Shown here: piece after piece, positions 54,348 to 62,850 of the stretch
How positions within the stretch are numbered: position 1 is the stretch's first letter
Layout: every line of letters starts with the position of its first letter
Assembly: GCF_002483225.1 (NCBI RefSeq)
Contig: NZ_DLHL01000004.1
Location: forward strand, 27,885 to 91,884
Reading direction: 5' to 3'
Length of the DNA stretch: 64,000 nucleotides
Source of the DNA: Gemmatimonas sp. UBA7669
Lineage (GTDB): Bacteria > Gemmatimonadota > Gemmatimonadetes > Gemmatimonadales > Gemmatimonadaceae
The notes under the pieces: generated by a model
What the model was told of the DNA's origin: nothing
The model's database searches: none
Seen by the model: only the letters and a program-made list of their open reading frames with translations
Translations under genes and position numbers: made by a program

Positions 54348-56760
54348 TCCGCTTCGCGACGTGGTGTTGTTCCCCCACGTTGCCATGCCACTGCTCATTG
54401 GCCGCGAGGCCTCGGTGGCCGCCGTCGATGCTGCACTCGACAGCGACCGTGAACTGCTGCTGGTGGCCCAGCGCAGCGCCGACATCAACGTGCCCGCCCC
54501 GGCCGACCTGTATCGTGTCGGCGTGCGCGCGCGCGTCCAGCAAGTCACGCGCGGCACCAATGGCACCACCAAGATTCTGGTGGACGCCATCGAACGCGTG
54601 CGCCTGGTACGTCCCACCGTGGCCAAGGCCACGGTGATGCATGGCCCGCGCCTGGTGGCAAACTATGAGTCGATGCCGTTTGGCCGCGCCGCAAAGTCAG
54701 CCACCACATTGGGCTCAACGTCGGACGCGGTCGATACCACGCGCGCCCGGGTGCGGCACGCGCTCAACCTGTTCGAGGAGTACACGGCGCTGCAGCGTCG
54801 CCTGCCTCCCGAGATCGTCGGGGTACTGCAGGCCATCGAGCAGGAAGACCGCATGGCCTTCGGCATCGCCGCGCATCTGCACGTGCCCGTGGAGCAGCGC
54901 CAGGCGCTTCTGGCCGCAGAATCGCTGGACGACCTGGCCACGCAGTTGGTGAACCTGCTCGCGGCCGAACTCGAACTGCTCAAGCTCGAGCGCCGCATCG
55001 ACGAACAGGTGCGCGGGTCGCTGTTCCAGAACCAGCGGGACTTCTTCCTGCAGGAGCAGCTGCGCGCCATTCATCGCGAGCTGGGCCAGGAAGACGGCGA
55101 CGAATTCGAGGATCTCGCGCAGCAGATCGCCTCGCGCGGGCTGCCGGAGGCGGTGGCCGCGCGCGCGCAGCGCGAACTGCGTCGGCTCAAGCGCAGCGCG
55201 CCCACCTCACCTGACGCGGCGGTTTCGCGCGGCTGGCTGGACTGGGTGCTGGCCCTGCCCTGGTCGCAGCGCACCACCGACACCACCGATCTCGATGTGG
55301 CCCGTGCCTCGCTCGAGGGCGATCACTACGGCCTCGAGGAGATCAAGGAACGCATCCTCGACCACATCGCGGTGTTGGCGCGGGTTGGGCATCTGCCCGG
55401 CCCCATTCTCTGTCTCGTCGGGCCGCCCGGCGTGGGCAAGACCTCGCTGGGGCGCTCCATTGCCTCGGCGCTTGGTCGCAAGTTCGTGCGCATGGCACTG
55501 GGTGGCGTGCGCGATGAAGCGGAAATCCGCGGACATCGCCGCACCTACATTGGCGCGCTCCCGGGGCGCATCCTCCAGGCCATGCGCCGCGCGGAGTCGG
55601 TCAACCCGGTCATTCTGCTGGACGAGATCGACAAGCTCGGCAGCGACTATCGCGGCGACCCGGCCGCGGCCCTGCTGGAAGTGCTCGATCCGGAGCAGAA
55701 CGCCGCGTTCAACGACCACTACCTCGAGGTGGACTACAACCTCTCGCAGGTCCTGTTCGTGACGACGGCCAATTCGCTGGCCGGCATCCCGGAAGCGCTG
55801 CGTGATCGCATGGAGATCATTCGCCTGCCGGGGTACCTCGAGCCCGAGAAGCTGGCCATCGCTCGCCGCTTTCTCGTGCCCAAGCAACTCGCCCTGCACG
55901 GCGTGCCGGTTGAGCGCGTCGTCATCGACGATGTCGTGCTGCAGGCCATCATCCGCAGTTACACGCGTGAAGCCGGTGTGCGCGATCTCGAGCGTCGTCT
56001 GGCGCGTGTATCACGCAAGCTGGCCCGTCGCACCTGGGCCGACCACAGCACGGCGAAGGTCACAGTAACGGTGGACGAATTGCCGGCGTTGCTTGGCCCC
56101 GCTCCACACACGCCGGAAGAGCACAGCCTGACCGATCAGGTGGGGGTGGCCTCCGGATTGGCCTACACCGCCACCGGCGGCGAGCTGCTGGAAATCGAGG
56201 TCAGCGTGGTGCCGGGTCGTGGTCGCCTGCAACTCACCGGCACACTCGGCGACGTGCTCAAGGAATCGGCCGCCGCGGCGCTCAGCTACATCCGCGCACG
56301 CGCGTCGGCCCTCGGGCTTTCGCCGGACTTTCATCGCACACGGGACATTCACGTGCATCTGCCGGCCGGTGCCACGCCCAAGGATGGTCCGTCGGCCGGT
56401 ATTGCGCTGGCCACGGCACTGGCCAGCGCGCTCACGGGCATTCCCGTGCGCGGCGACGTGGCCATGACCGGCGAGGTCACACTGCGTGGTCGGGTGCTGC
56501 CCATTGGTGGTGTGCGCGAGAAAGGCGTGGCGGCTCACCGCCATCTGCTGTCGCATGTCCTCATTCCGCAGGGCAACGCCAAGGACCTGGAAGAATTGCC
56601 GGCGAAAGTACGTGAAGGACTGACGTGGCACACGGTTCGCACCATGGACGAGGTGCTCGATCTCGCCTTGCGCACACCGCCTCGGGCCGCAGCAGCCGGC
56701 ATAGGCGGCGCACGCAGCGAAGCGGCCGTGGTGATGGCCGACACAACGGTGGTAACATGA
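54337..56760 (+). CDS. lon: ATP-dependent protease Lon
   Basis: Cytosolic AAA+ protease that degrades damaged and regulatory proteins, 807 aa from TTG 54337. The N-terminal substrate domain begins with LPVLPLRDVVLFPH. Walker A is GPPGVGKT (362-369), and the proteolytic Ser-Lys dyad is Ser686 (KDGPSAG) and Lys729 (REKGVAAHR). The start is uncertain: TTG 54337 has no good Shine-Dalgarno, whereas a CTG at 54298 overlaps the clpX stop, has AAGAAGGAAG before it and would add 13 residues. The stop overlaps engB by 4 nt. Confidence 0.94.
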   Translation: MPVLPLRDVVLFPHVAMPLLIGREASVAAVDAALDSDRELLLVAQRSADINVPAPADLYRVGVRARVQQVTRGTNGTTKILVDAIERVRLVRPTVAKATVMHGPRLVANYESMPFGRAAKSATTLGSTSDAVDTTRARVRHALNLFEEYTALQRRLPPEIVGVLQAIEQEDRMAFGIAAHLHVPVEQRQALLAAESLDDLATQLVNLLAAELELLKLERRIDEQVRGSLFQNQRDFFLQEQLRAIHRELGQEDGDEFEDLAQQIASRGLPEAVAARAQRELRRLKRSAPTSPDAAVSRGWLDWVLALPWSQRTTDTTDLDVARASLEGDHYGLEEIKERILDHIAVLARVGHLPGPILCLVGPPGVGKTSLGRSIASALGRKFVRMALGGVRDEAEIRGHRRTYIGALPGRILQAMRRAESVNPVILLDEIDKLGSDYRGDPAAALLEVLDPEQNAAFNDHYLEVDYNLSQVLFVTTANSLAGIPEALRDRMEIIRLPGYLEPEKLAIARRFLVPKQLALHGVPVERVVIDDVVLQAIIRSYTREAGVRDLERRLARVSRKLARRTWADHSTAKVTVTVDELPALLGPAPHTPEEHSLTDQVGVASGLAYTATGGELLEIEVSVVPGRGRLQLTGTLGDVLKESAAAALSYIRARASALGLSPDFHRTRDIHVHLPAGATPKDGPSAGIALATALASALTGIPVRGDVAMTGEVTLRGRVLPIGGVREKGVAAHRHLLSHVLIPQGNAKDLEELPAKVREGLTWHTVRTMDEVLDLALRTPPRAAAAGIGGARSEAAVVMADTTVVT

Positions 56761-57464
56761 GTGAGCACGATCTGCACGACGACAACGTCCACGATGAAGA
56801 CGCGATCGACGAACCGGTGGATGAGGTGACCACCACCCCGTCGGCCAATGATCCGCTGGTCATCCGTCATCTCGAGTACCTCGGCCCCATGGCCAGCGAG
56901 ACCGGATGGCGCCCGGAAACGACGCTGCCGGAAGTGGCCTTCGTGGGACGCTCGAACGTGGGCAAGTCGTCGTTGCTCAATCGGCTCATGCGGCGCAAGG
57001 CGTTTGCGCGGGTGAGCAACACGCCCGGCCGCACACGCGAGATTCACTTCTTCGACGTGAATCGGCAGTTCATTCTTGCCGACCTGCCGGGCTACGGCTA
57101 TGCGCGCATCAGCAAGGCGCGCAAGGCCGAGTGGCGTCCGCTCATCGAAGGCTTCCTGCGCCGCAGTGCCAACCTGCGCGGCGTGGTGCAACTGCTCGAT
57201 GTGCGGCACGATCCGACCGGCGACGATCACATCATGCTGGACTTTCTCGCCGAGCTCGGGGTACCCACCATTGTGGCCGTGACCAAGGTGGATAAACTCT
57301 CTCGGGCGCAGGCGCAGGCGCGTGTTCACGTGCTTGCGCAGCACCTCGGACTTGATGTCGATCAGATCGTGCCGTTCAGCGCCCGTACCGGAGAGGGGCG
57401 CGACGAACTGGCGCGTGCGCTGCAGGACCTGCTCGCTCTTCCTGACTGGAGGACCTCGCCGTGA
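56757..57464 (+). CDS. engB: Ribosome biogenesis GTPase EngB/YihA (YsxC)
   Basis: Small GTPase needed for assembly of the large ribosomal subunit, 235 aa. G1 is GRSNVGKSS (64-72), G2 lies in NTPGRT, G3 is DLPGYGYAR and G4 TKVDK. An acidic, low-complexity N-terminal extension of about 40 residues precedes the GTPase core. ATG 56757 overlaps the lon stop, and its own stop is overlapped by the next gene (GTGA), so lon, engB and the lipoprotein gene are translationally coupled. Confidence 0.95.
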   Translation: MSEHDLHDDNVHDEDAIDEPVDEVTTTPSANDPLVIRHLEYLGPMASETGWRPETTLPEVAFVGRSNVGKSSLLNRLMRRKAFARVSNTPGRTREIHFFDVNRQFILADLPGYGYARISKARKAEWRPLIEGFLRRSANLRGVVQLLDVRHDPTGDDHIMLDFLAELGVPTIVAVTKVDKLSRAQAQARVHVLAQHLGLDVDQIVPFSARTGEGRDELARALQDLLALPDWRTSP

Positions 57465-58174
57465 CCCTTCGCTCTGCTGTGATGCGCTGGCCCCGTATGC
57501 TGGGCCTCGGTCTGTTGCCCGCGGTGCTCATGGCCTGTGCCTCCGCCGGCCCCATGGTGGCGCAGGGCGCGCCGCCGGCAGGCGCCGCGCGGCCCACCGC
57601 ACAGTTGCCGCTGCTGCCTGCCGACACGCTGGACCCCAACTGGTTGCCGGCTGGATTCGGCACGCTCCGGCAGGACGACATCGCCCTCAAGACCTCGCCG
57701 GCCAACGGCTTGCAGGTTCGCGCCATTCCGCTGGACGAGCGTCTCATCCGCCTGCTGTCACCCGATTCGTATCGGGCGCTGCGCGACATGCAGATCAGCA
57801 AGTCGGCGCAGCTGCTGGCCATCAAGGACCGCTACCGGCTGCCCGGCTACTCCGTGTGGTACGTGAGCTTCTTTGCGCTCGAGCAGGGCGAGACGCGCTT
57901 CTCGCCGCAGGAGTTCATCATCAGCAATACCGGCCGCGATTTCCGGCCACTCGATGTGGTGCCCCTCACACCCGGATTCGGTGAGTACCGTCTGCGTCAG
58001 CGGGATGTGCAGAGCGCGCTGTTCGTATTTGACGGGCAGATCGACGTGAACCAGCCCATTACTTCGCAGATGGAAAGCGTGTCGAGTGTGACGGACTGGT
58101 CGGCGGTGCTGCAGCGGGTGGAGCGGGAGCGGGCGTTGGTGCGGTCGCGGGCTTCGGGAGCCGCGAAGAAATAG
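57461..58174 (+). CDS. Predicted lipoprotein of unknown function
   Basis: 237 aa from GTG 57461. A hydrophobic N-terminal segment ends in the lipobox VLMAC, with the lipidated Cys at residue 26. The rest is soluble with mixed alpha/beta character (RYRLPGYSVWYVSFFALEQGETRFSPQEFIISN, spread over 125-155) and no catalytic motif. I do not recognise a characterised family. It overlaps the engB stop by GTGA, an odd partner for a GTPase; this could mean only co-transcription. A tandem repeat starts 4 nt after the stop. Confidence 0.78.
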   Translation: MTLRSAVMRWPRMLGLGLLPAVLMACASAGPMVAQGAPPAGAARPTAQLPLLPADTLDPNWLPAGFGTLRQDDIALKTSPANGLQVRAIPLDERLIRLLSPDSYRALRDMQISKSAQLLAIKDRYRLPGYSVWYVSFFALEQGETRFSPQEFIISNTGRDFRPLDVVPLTPGFGEYRLRQRDVQSALFVFDGQIDVNQPITSQMESVSSVTDWSAVLQRVERERALVRSRASGAAKK

Positions 58175-58177
58175 GGG

Positions 58178-58340
58178 CGTAAGGGGAACTGCGTAAGGGG
58201 AACTGCGTAAGGGGAACTGCGTAAGGGGAACTGCGTAAGGGGAACTGCGTAAGGTGAACTGCGGGAAGGAACTGCAGGCGGTTCGGGCGTAAGGTGGACC
58301 GCGTAAGGTGAACTGCGGGAAGAAAGAGCGGGCGGTTCAC
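58178..58340. repeat. 14-bp tandem repeat array with degenerate tail
   Basis: Five perfect copies of CGTAAGGGGAACTG start at 58178, 58192, 58206, 58220 and 58234; a sixth at 58248 has one change (CGTAAGGTGAACTG). A decayed stretch follows up to 58340 with two larger related blocks, each with CGTAAGGTGAACTG or a variant and GGCGGTTC. It fills the space between two convergent genes and stops 2 nt before the NUDIX gene end. Period 14 with no spacers rules out CRISPR. Confidence 0.95.
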
Positions 58341-58342
58341 TG

Positions 58343-58858
58343 CTAGATCAGCAGGACATCCTCGGCGTGGCCGGCGTCGCCGCTGCGCAGCAGCCACATC
58401 GCGTAACGCACCGCGTCGTGCTCGCGTGGCCATTGCAGCGTACGCGTGGCGCCCAGCGGCGTGCGCCACTGGTAGGCATCGTGCTCCGGTCCCAACTGCA
58501 CCGCGGCGTCGGGTGGCACGATGGCGGCAAATACCACCGCCAGTTGCACTGTGTCCTGCCGGTGCAGATAGAACGGGTTCACGGTCAGGCTGTACAGGCG
58601 CTCCACGGGCAGCCCCGTTTCCTCCTGGACTTCGCGTCTCGCGGCTTCGGCGGGCCGTTCGCCGGCCTCGATGCTGCCATGCACCAGCTCCCAGGCCCCT
58701 GTGCAGCGCACCCCCGCCGCGCGGCGCAGGGTCAGCACGCGCCAGCGATCACGTGAACCGGCCGGTGCCGGGGCCAGCACCACCACATCCACCACGCGGG
58801 TCTCGTAACGCGTGCCGCGGTCCGGCACAGCGCCGGGGGCACTGAGTTCGTCGGTCAT
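58343..58858 (-). CDS. NUDIX hydrolase
   Basis: Nucleoside-diphosphate-linked hydrolase, 171 aa. The Nudix box is complete at residues 61-83 (GSIEAGERPAEAARREVQEE followed by TGL), with the Mg-binding REVQEE. The substrate is unknown; the MutT/dATP-pyrophosphohydrolase-like length and YxW region (HDAYQWRTPLGA) fit a housekeeping role. ATG 58858 is chosen over TTG 58861. It is divergent from trpE with 57 bp between and converges on the repeat array. Confidence 0.9.
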   Translation of the reverse strand: MTDELSAPGAVPDRGTRYETRVVDVVVLAPAPAGSRDRWRVLTLRRAAGVRCTGAWELVHGSIEAGERPAEAARREVQEETGLPVERLYSLTVNPFYLHRQDTVQLAVVFAAIVPPDAAVQLGPEHDAYQWRTPLGATRTLQWPREHDAVRYAMWLLRSGDAGHAEDVLLI

Positions 58859-58915
58859 CAAGCAATGCTAGATCGTCGCTTGCCCCATGGCGAGCGGTCC
58901 GGCGAAGTTCCAATC

Positions 58916-60439
58916 ATGTCTTCGTACGCCGAATTCCTCGCCCGCGCACAATCCTGCCGCAGCACCGGCGGCCTCGTGCCCGTGTGGCAGGATTGCCTGC
59001 TCGACCTCTGCACGCCCGTCTCTGCGTTCGCGCGGCTGCGGCGTGGCCCGTTTGCCTTTCTGCTCGAGTCGGCGGTCACCCGTGGTGAGGCCTGGTCGCG
59101 CTACACCTACCTGGGTACCGAGCCGCGGGGCGCGTGGCGCCTCAAGGACGGCGTCGTGGAAGACTGGACGGCCGAACAGGGGTGGCATGGCGCGCGCACG
59201 CCCACCGACCCCATTGCCGACTTGCGCGACCTCGTGCGCGACATGCGTCCGGTTGATGCGCCCGAACTGGGCACGCTCTGGAGCGGCGCGTTCGGATTCT
59301 TCGCGTACGACGTAGCGCGGCACATCGAGCGCCTGCCGAACGCCCCGCCGCGCGGCGTCGATGCCCCCGATGCCTGCTTCGTGTTCACCGATGCCCTCGT
59401 GGTCATCGACAACTGGTTGGGTCAGGCGCGGGTGATCGTGTCGGTCCCCGTGCCGGCCGAGGCCAGCACCGCGCAGTGCGAACGCCTGTTTGCACGGGCT
59501 CAGACCACCCTGCAGGACACGATCGCACGGCTGCAAGGGCCGGAGGTGCTGCCGCCCTTGCAGCTCGCCACAGACGCCGCGCCGGCCACGGGCACGGTGG
59601 CGTTCACGCGCGAGCGCTACATGGCTGCCGTGGAGCGCATCAAGGAGTACATCCTTTCGGGGGACGTGTTTCAGGCGCTGCTGGCGCGGCGGATGGAGGT
59701 GCCACTCGATTTTGATCCGACGACTCTCTACCGCACCCTGCGCGCCCTCAATCCCTCGCCGTACATGTTCCATCTGCAGCTCGACGGCCTCGAGCTCGTG
59801 GGCAGTTCGCCCGAGATGATGCTGCGGGTGGCCGATGGCCGCCTGACCGTGCGCCCCATTGCGGGCACGCGGCCACGCGGACGCACCCCAGAGGAAGACC
59901 GTGCGTTGTCGGCCGAACTGTTGGCCGACGAAAAGGAGCGCGCCGAACATGTCATGCTGGTGGATCTGGGCCGCAATGACGTGGGGCGGCTCGCCCAATT
60001 CGGCACGGTGGAGGTCACCGACCTCATGGTGGTGGAGAAGTACTCGCACGTTTTCCACATCGTCAGCCAGGTGGAAGGGCAATTGCCCGAAGGCGCGAGC
60101 GCACTCGACGCCTTCCGCGCCGTTTTCCCGGCGGGCACCATGACCGGTGCACCCAAGGTGCGGGCCATGGAGATCATCGACGAACTCGAACCCGAGCGCC
60201 GCGGTGCCTACGCGGGCGCGCTTGGTGTGATCGGTGCCGGTGACACACGCATGGACCTCGCCATCACCATTCGCACCTGCGTCATCGCAAACGGTGTGGC
60301 CTCGGTGCAGTCGGGTGCCGGCATCGTGCACGACTCGGTGCCGGAGAAGGAGTGGGAGGAGTGCGACAACAAGGCCCGCGCCATGCTCACGGCCATCGGT
60401 CGGGCTCGGCGCGCCGGCCCCTTGCCATCCGCCACGTAA
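58916..60439 (+). CDS. trpE: Anthranilate synthase component I
   Basis: Chorismate-using enzyme of tryptophan synthesis, 507 aa. The regulatory Trp-site motif LLES (FAFLLESAV), then SSPEMM, RPIAGTRPRG, DEKERAEHVMLVDLGRNDVGR (split by domain, about 340-365), the VEKYSHVFHIVS region and GTMTGAPKVRAMEII are all characteristic of TrpE rather than PabB. ATG 58916 gives the family start; ATG 58865 would add 17 residues. The glutaminase partner TrpG and the other trp genes are not adjacent; the next gene is a signalling cyclase 12 nt downstream. Confidence 0.93.
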   Translation: MSSYAEFLARAQSCRSTGGLVPVWQDCLLDLCTPVSAFARLRRGPFAFLLESAVTRGEAWSRYTYLGTEPRGAWRLKDGVVEDWTAEQGWHGARTPTDPIADLRDLVRDMRPVDAPELGTLWSGAFGFFAYDVARHIERLPNAPPRGVDAPDACFVFTDALVVIDNWLGQARVIVSVPVPAEASTAQCERLFARAQTTLQDTIARLQGPEVLPPLQLATDAAPATGTVAFTRERYMAAVERIKEYILSGDVFQALLARRMEVPLDFDPTTLYRTLRALNPSPYMFHLQLDGLELVGSSPEMMLRVADGRLTVRPIAGTRPRGRTPEEDRALSAELLADEKERAEHVMLVDLGRNDVGRLAQFGTVEVTDLMVVEKYSHVFHIVSQVEGQLPEGASALDAFRAVFPAGTMTGAPKVRAMEIIDELEPERRGAYAGALGVIGAGDTRMDLAITIRTCVIANGVASVQSGAGIVHDSVPEKEWEECDNKARAMLTAIGRARRAGPLPSAT

Positions 60440-60451
60440 TCGGCGCAGCAC

Positions 60452-62035
60452 GTGCCCCTGCTGCTCGTCTCCACGGCCGGTGATCGGCGCTTCTCCCTTT
60501 CGGGTCGCGCCTCACTCATTGTGGGCCGCGATCCGGTCTGCGACCTGCCGGTGCTGCATCCGGCCGTGTCGCGTCGCCATGCGGAGGTGCAGGCCGACGA
60601 AACGCAGGATGTGTTGTCCATTGTCGATCTCGCCTCCCGCAACGGCACCTGGATCAATGGCGCGCGCATCAGTCGTGCCATGGCCAGCGTCGGTGACACG
60701 GTGGCGTTTGGCACCGTGACCTTCACCGTGCAGCGTGCAGAGGTCGTACCGCTGCGGCCCACGCCGTCGCTGTCGAGTGTCGACCCCGGCAGCACCTTGC
60801 TGCGTGAGCGGCTGGTGCCCTCACGGGATCAGGCGCTGGCCGATGTGGCAGCCGCCACCGATCGGGCCACCGCGCGCCTCACCCAATTGGTGCAGATCGC
60901 GCAGCGTCTGGGCACCTTCGGTGAACTGGACGGTCTCCTCGACGCCATCGCCGCCGATCTCTTCGACACCTTCGACGCCGATCGCGTGGCCGTGCTGCTC
61001 ACCGGCCCCTCCGGTGAACTCGACACACGCATTGCGCGGGATCGTCACGGCGCGATCGCGCGCCCCGTGCCGCGCGCCATTGCGCACGGTGTGGCCGAGC
61101 GGCAGGTGGCCCTGCTCACCAACGACGCCGGTACCGATGTCCGCACCGCTGGGGAGTCGGTCCTGCAGCAGGCCGTCAAGTCGGCCATGGCCGCGCCGCT
61201 GCTCGGCGAGGGACGCAGTACGCTGGGTGTGTTGTACGTGGACCATCTGCGTGACCGCGATGTCTTCAACGACGACGACCTGGCCTTTCTGGTGGCCTTC
61301 GCCGGTATTGCCGCGGCGGCCGTGGAGCGGGAGACAACGGCCGAGCAGTTGGTGCAGGCCGAGCGTGTGCGGGAAAACTTCGAGCGCTATTTCAGTCCCC
61401 AACTCGCGCAGCGCATTGCTGCGCACACGACCCGCGTGGTGCCGGGTGGTGAACGTCGCGATGTCGTGGTGCTCTTCAGCGACATCCGCGGCTTCACCGC
61501 CATTGCGGAAGCCATGCCGGCCACGCAGATGGCCGCGCAGCTCAACGAGTACTTCACCGCCATGGTGGACTGCGTGTTCCGCTATGGTGGTGCGCTCGAC
61601 AAGTTCATCGGCGACGCCATCATGGCCTACTGGGGTGCCCCCGATGCCGACGACGACGCGCTGGCGCACGCCATCACCGCGGCCGAGGACATGCAGCGCC
61701 ATCTCGCGTTGCTCAACGCGCGATGGAAACGCGAAGGACGTCCCACCTGGTCGGTGGGCATCGGCATTCATGCCGGCGACGCGTTTGTGGGCAACGTGGG
61801 ATCGCCGCGTCGCCTCGAGTACACACTCATCGGCGACACGGTGAATGTGGCGAGCCGCCTCTGCAGTCTCGCGCCCGGTGGGGAGATTTTAGTCAGCGAG
61901 CATGTGGCGCTTGCGCTCGCCCCCATGGGACGTCAGGCGTCGAGCGCGCCGGAGCTGCGCTACGCGCGTCGCGATGGTGGGGACTGTGCGGCGTGGCGCC
62001 TGCATCCACCCGGTGGTGAGGACGCGCCGGCATGA
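60452..62035 (+). CDS. FHA-GAF-class III adenylate/guanylate cyclase
   Basis: Predicted signalling enzyme making a cyclic nucleotide, 527 aa from GTG 60452. Domains: FHA (about 18-95; VGRDPVCDLPVLHPAVSRRHAEV, with RxGT-type SRNGTWING), GAF (about 140-310) and a class III cyclase domain (about 335-510). The cyclase has both metal-binding Asp, D344 (LFSDIRGF) and D388 (FIGDAIMAYWG), and Lys384 in DKFIGD, which favours ATP. No membrane segment is seen, so it is cytosolic. The FHA domain suggests control by a phosphothreonine protein, and GAF by a small ligand. ATGA overlap links it to the next gene. Confidence 0.92.
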   Translation: MPLLLVSTAGDRRFSLSGRASLIVGRDPVCDLPVLHPAVSRRHAEVQADETQDVLSIVDLASRNGTWINGARISRAMASVGDTVAFGTVTFTVQRAEVVPLRPTPSLSSVDPGSTLLRERLVPSRDQALADVAAATDRATARLTQLVQIAQRLGTFGELDGLLDAIAADLFDTFDADRVAVLLTGPSGELDTRIARDRHGAIARPVPRAIAHGVAERQVALLTNDAGTDVRTAGESVLQQAVKSAMAAPLLGEGRSTLGVLYVDHLRDRDVFNDDDLAFLVAFAGIAAAAVERETTAEQLVQAERVRENFERYFSPQLAQRIAAHTTRVVPGGERRDVVVLFSDIRGFTAIAEAMPATQMAAQLNEYFTAMVDCVFRYGGALDKFIGDAIMAYWGAPDADDDALAHAITAAEDMQRHLALLNARWKREGRPTWSVGIGIHAGDAFVGNVGSPRRLEYTLIGDTVNVASRLCSLAPGGEILVSEHVALALAPMGRQASSAPELRYARRDGGDCAAWRLHPPGGEDAPA

Positions 62036-62850
62036 CGGCAGTGGCGACTGCCGCGGTCGGGCTGGTGCTGAAGCCGCCACCGGCCCCCGTACGCTGGTCT
62101 GGTGGTGATGTGCTGGCCCACGATGATGTGCGTGACGACCTGCTGGCCATACTGAGCGATCACGGCAGCGTGTACGACTGGGCCGCGCGCATGCCGCAGC
62201 CCCGTGCCCTGCGCGGCCGTGCACCGGTGTTCGTGGCTGCCCTCCCGCACAGCGGGCACACGATCGTGGTGCGCCACGCCTGGCATGGCGGACTGCTCGC
62301 GCCGCTCACCGGTGACCGTTTCCTGCGCCCCACACGCGCGCCGCGCGAAATGCAGATTGCAGCCGCCCTGCTCGCCTGTGGCATTCCCACGTCGGACATC
62401 TGCGGGGCCGTGCGCTACGCGGCCGGCGCTGGTCTTGTTCGAGTGGATGTGGTGAGCCGCTACCTCGAAGACAGCGTGGACCTGGGCACGGTGCTGGCAG
62501 GTCTCGCTCCCGTTTACCCACTTGAGCTGGCCCTGGCTGCCACGTCCACACTGCTGCGCCAACTCGCTCGGCGCGGCATTGTGCACCCCGACCTCAACGT
62601 GAAGAACATTCTGCTGCGTCCGATGTCTGGTCCGACGTCGCCTGCAGCCACGCTCGAGGCGCTGGTCATCGACGTGGACGTGTTGGTGTGGGATGCCGCG
62701 TGGGTTGGTGAGGTAGCCATGCAACGCAACGTCGCGCGTCTCCTCCGCTCGATGCGCAAATGGCGCAGGCAGTACAGCTGCGATATTTCCGACGACACGA
62801 TGGCGGCGTTCGCGGCCGCCTCACATACCCAACTGCGGCCAACCTCGTGA
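62032..62850 (+). CDS. Lipopolysaccharide (Kdo/WaaP-like) kinase family protein
   Basis: 272 aa, protein-kinase-like fold of the LPS kinases (KdkA/WaaP). The catalytic loop reads HPDLNVKN with Asp187 and Asn192, and the metal-binding VIDVDV has Asp214. A plausible substrate is a Kdo or heptose residue of the LPS core, which fits its neighbour, a family 9 glycosyltransferase. It overlaps the cyclase gene (ATGA) and the following gene (TGATG or GTGA), so all three are translated together. The exact sugar substrate is not known. Confidence 0.82.
   Translation: MTAVATAAVGLVLKPPPAPVRWSGGDVLAHDDVRDDLLAILSDHGSVYDWAARMPQPRALRGRAPVFVAALPHSGHTIVVRHAWHGGLLAPLTGDRFLRPTRAPREMQIAAALLACGIPTSDICGAVRYAAGAGLVRVDVVSRYLEDSVDLGTVLAGLAPVYPLELALAATSTLLRQLARRGIVHPDLNVKNILLRPMSGPTSPAATLEALVIDVDVLVWDAAWVGEVAMQRNVARLLRSMRKWRRQYSCDISDDTMAAFAAASHTQLRPTS

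Noticed and set aside
58178..58340. CRISPR array
   Set aside because: The unit is 14 bp without spacers and there are no cas genes; it is a simple tandem repeat.
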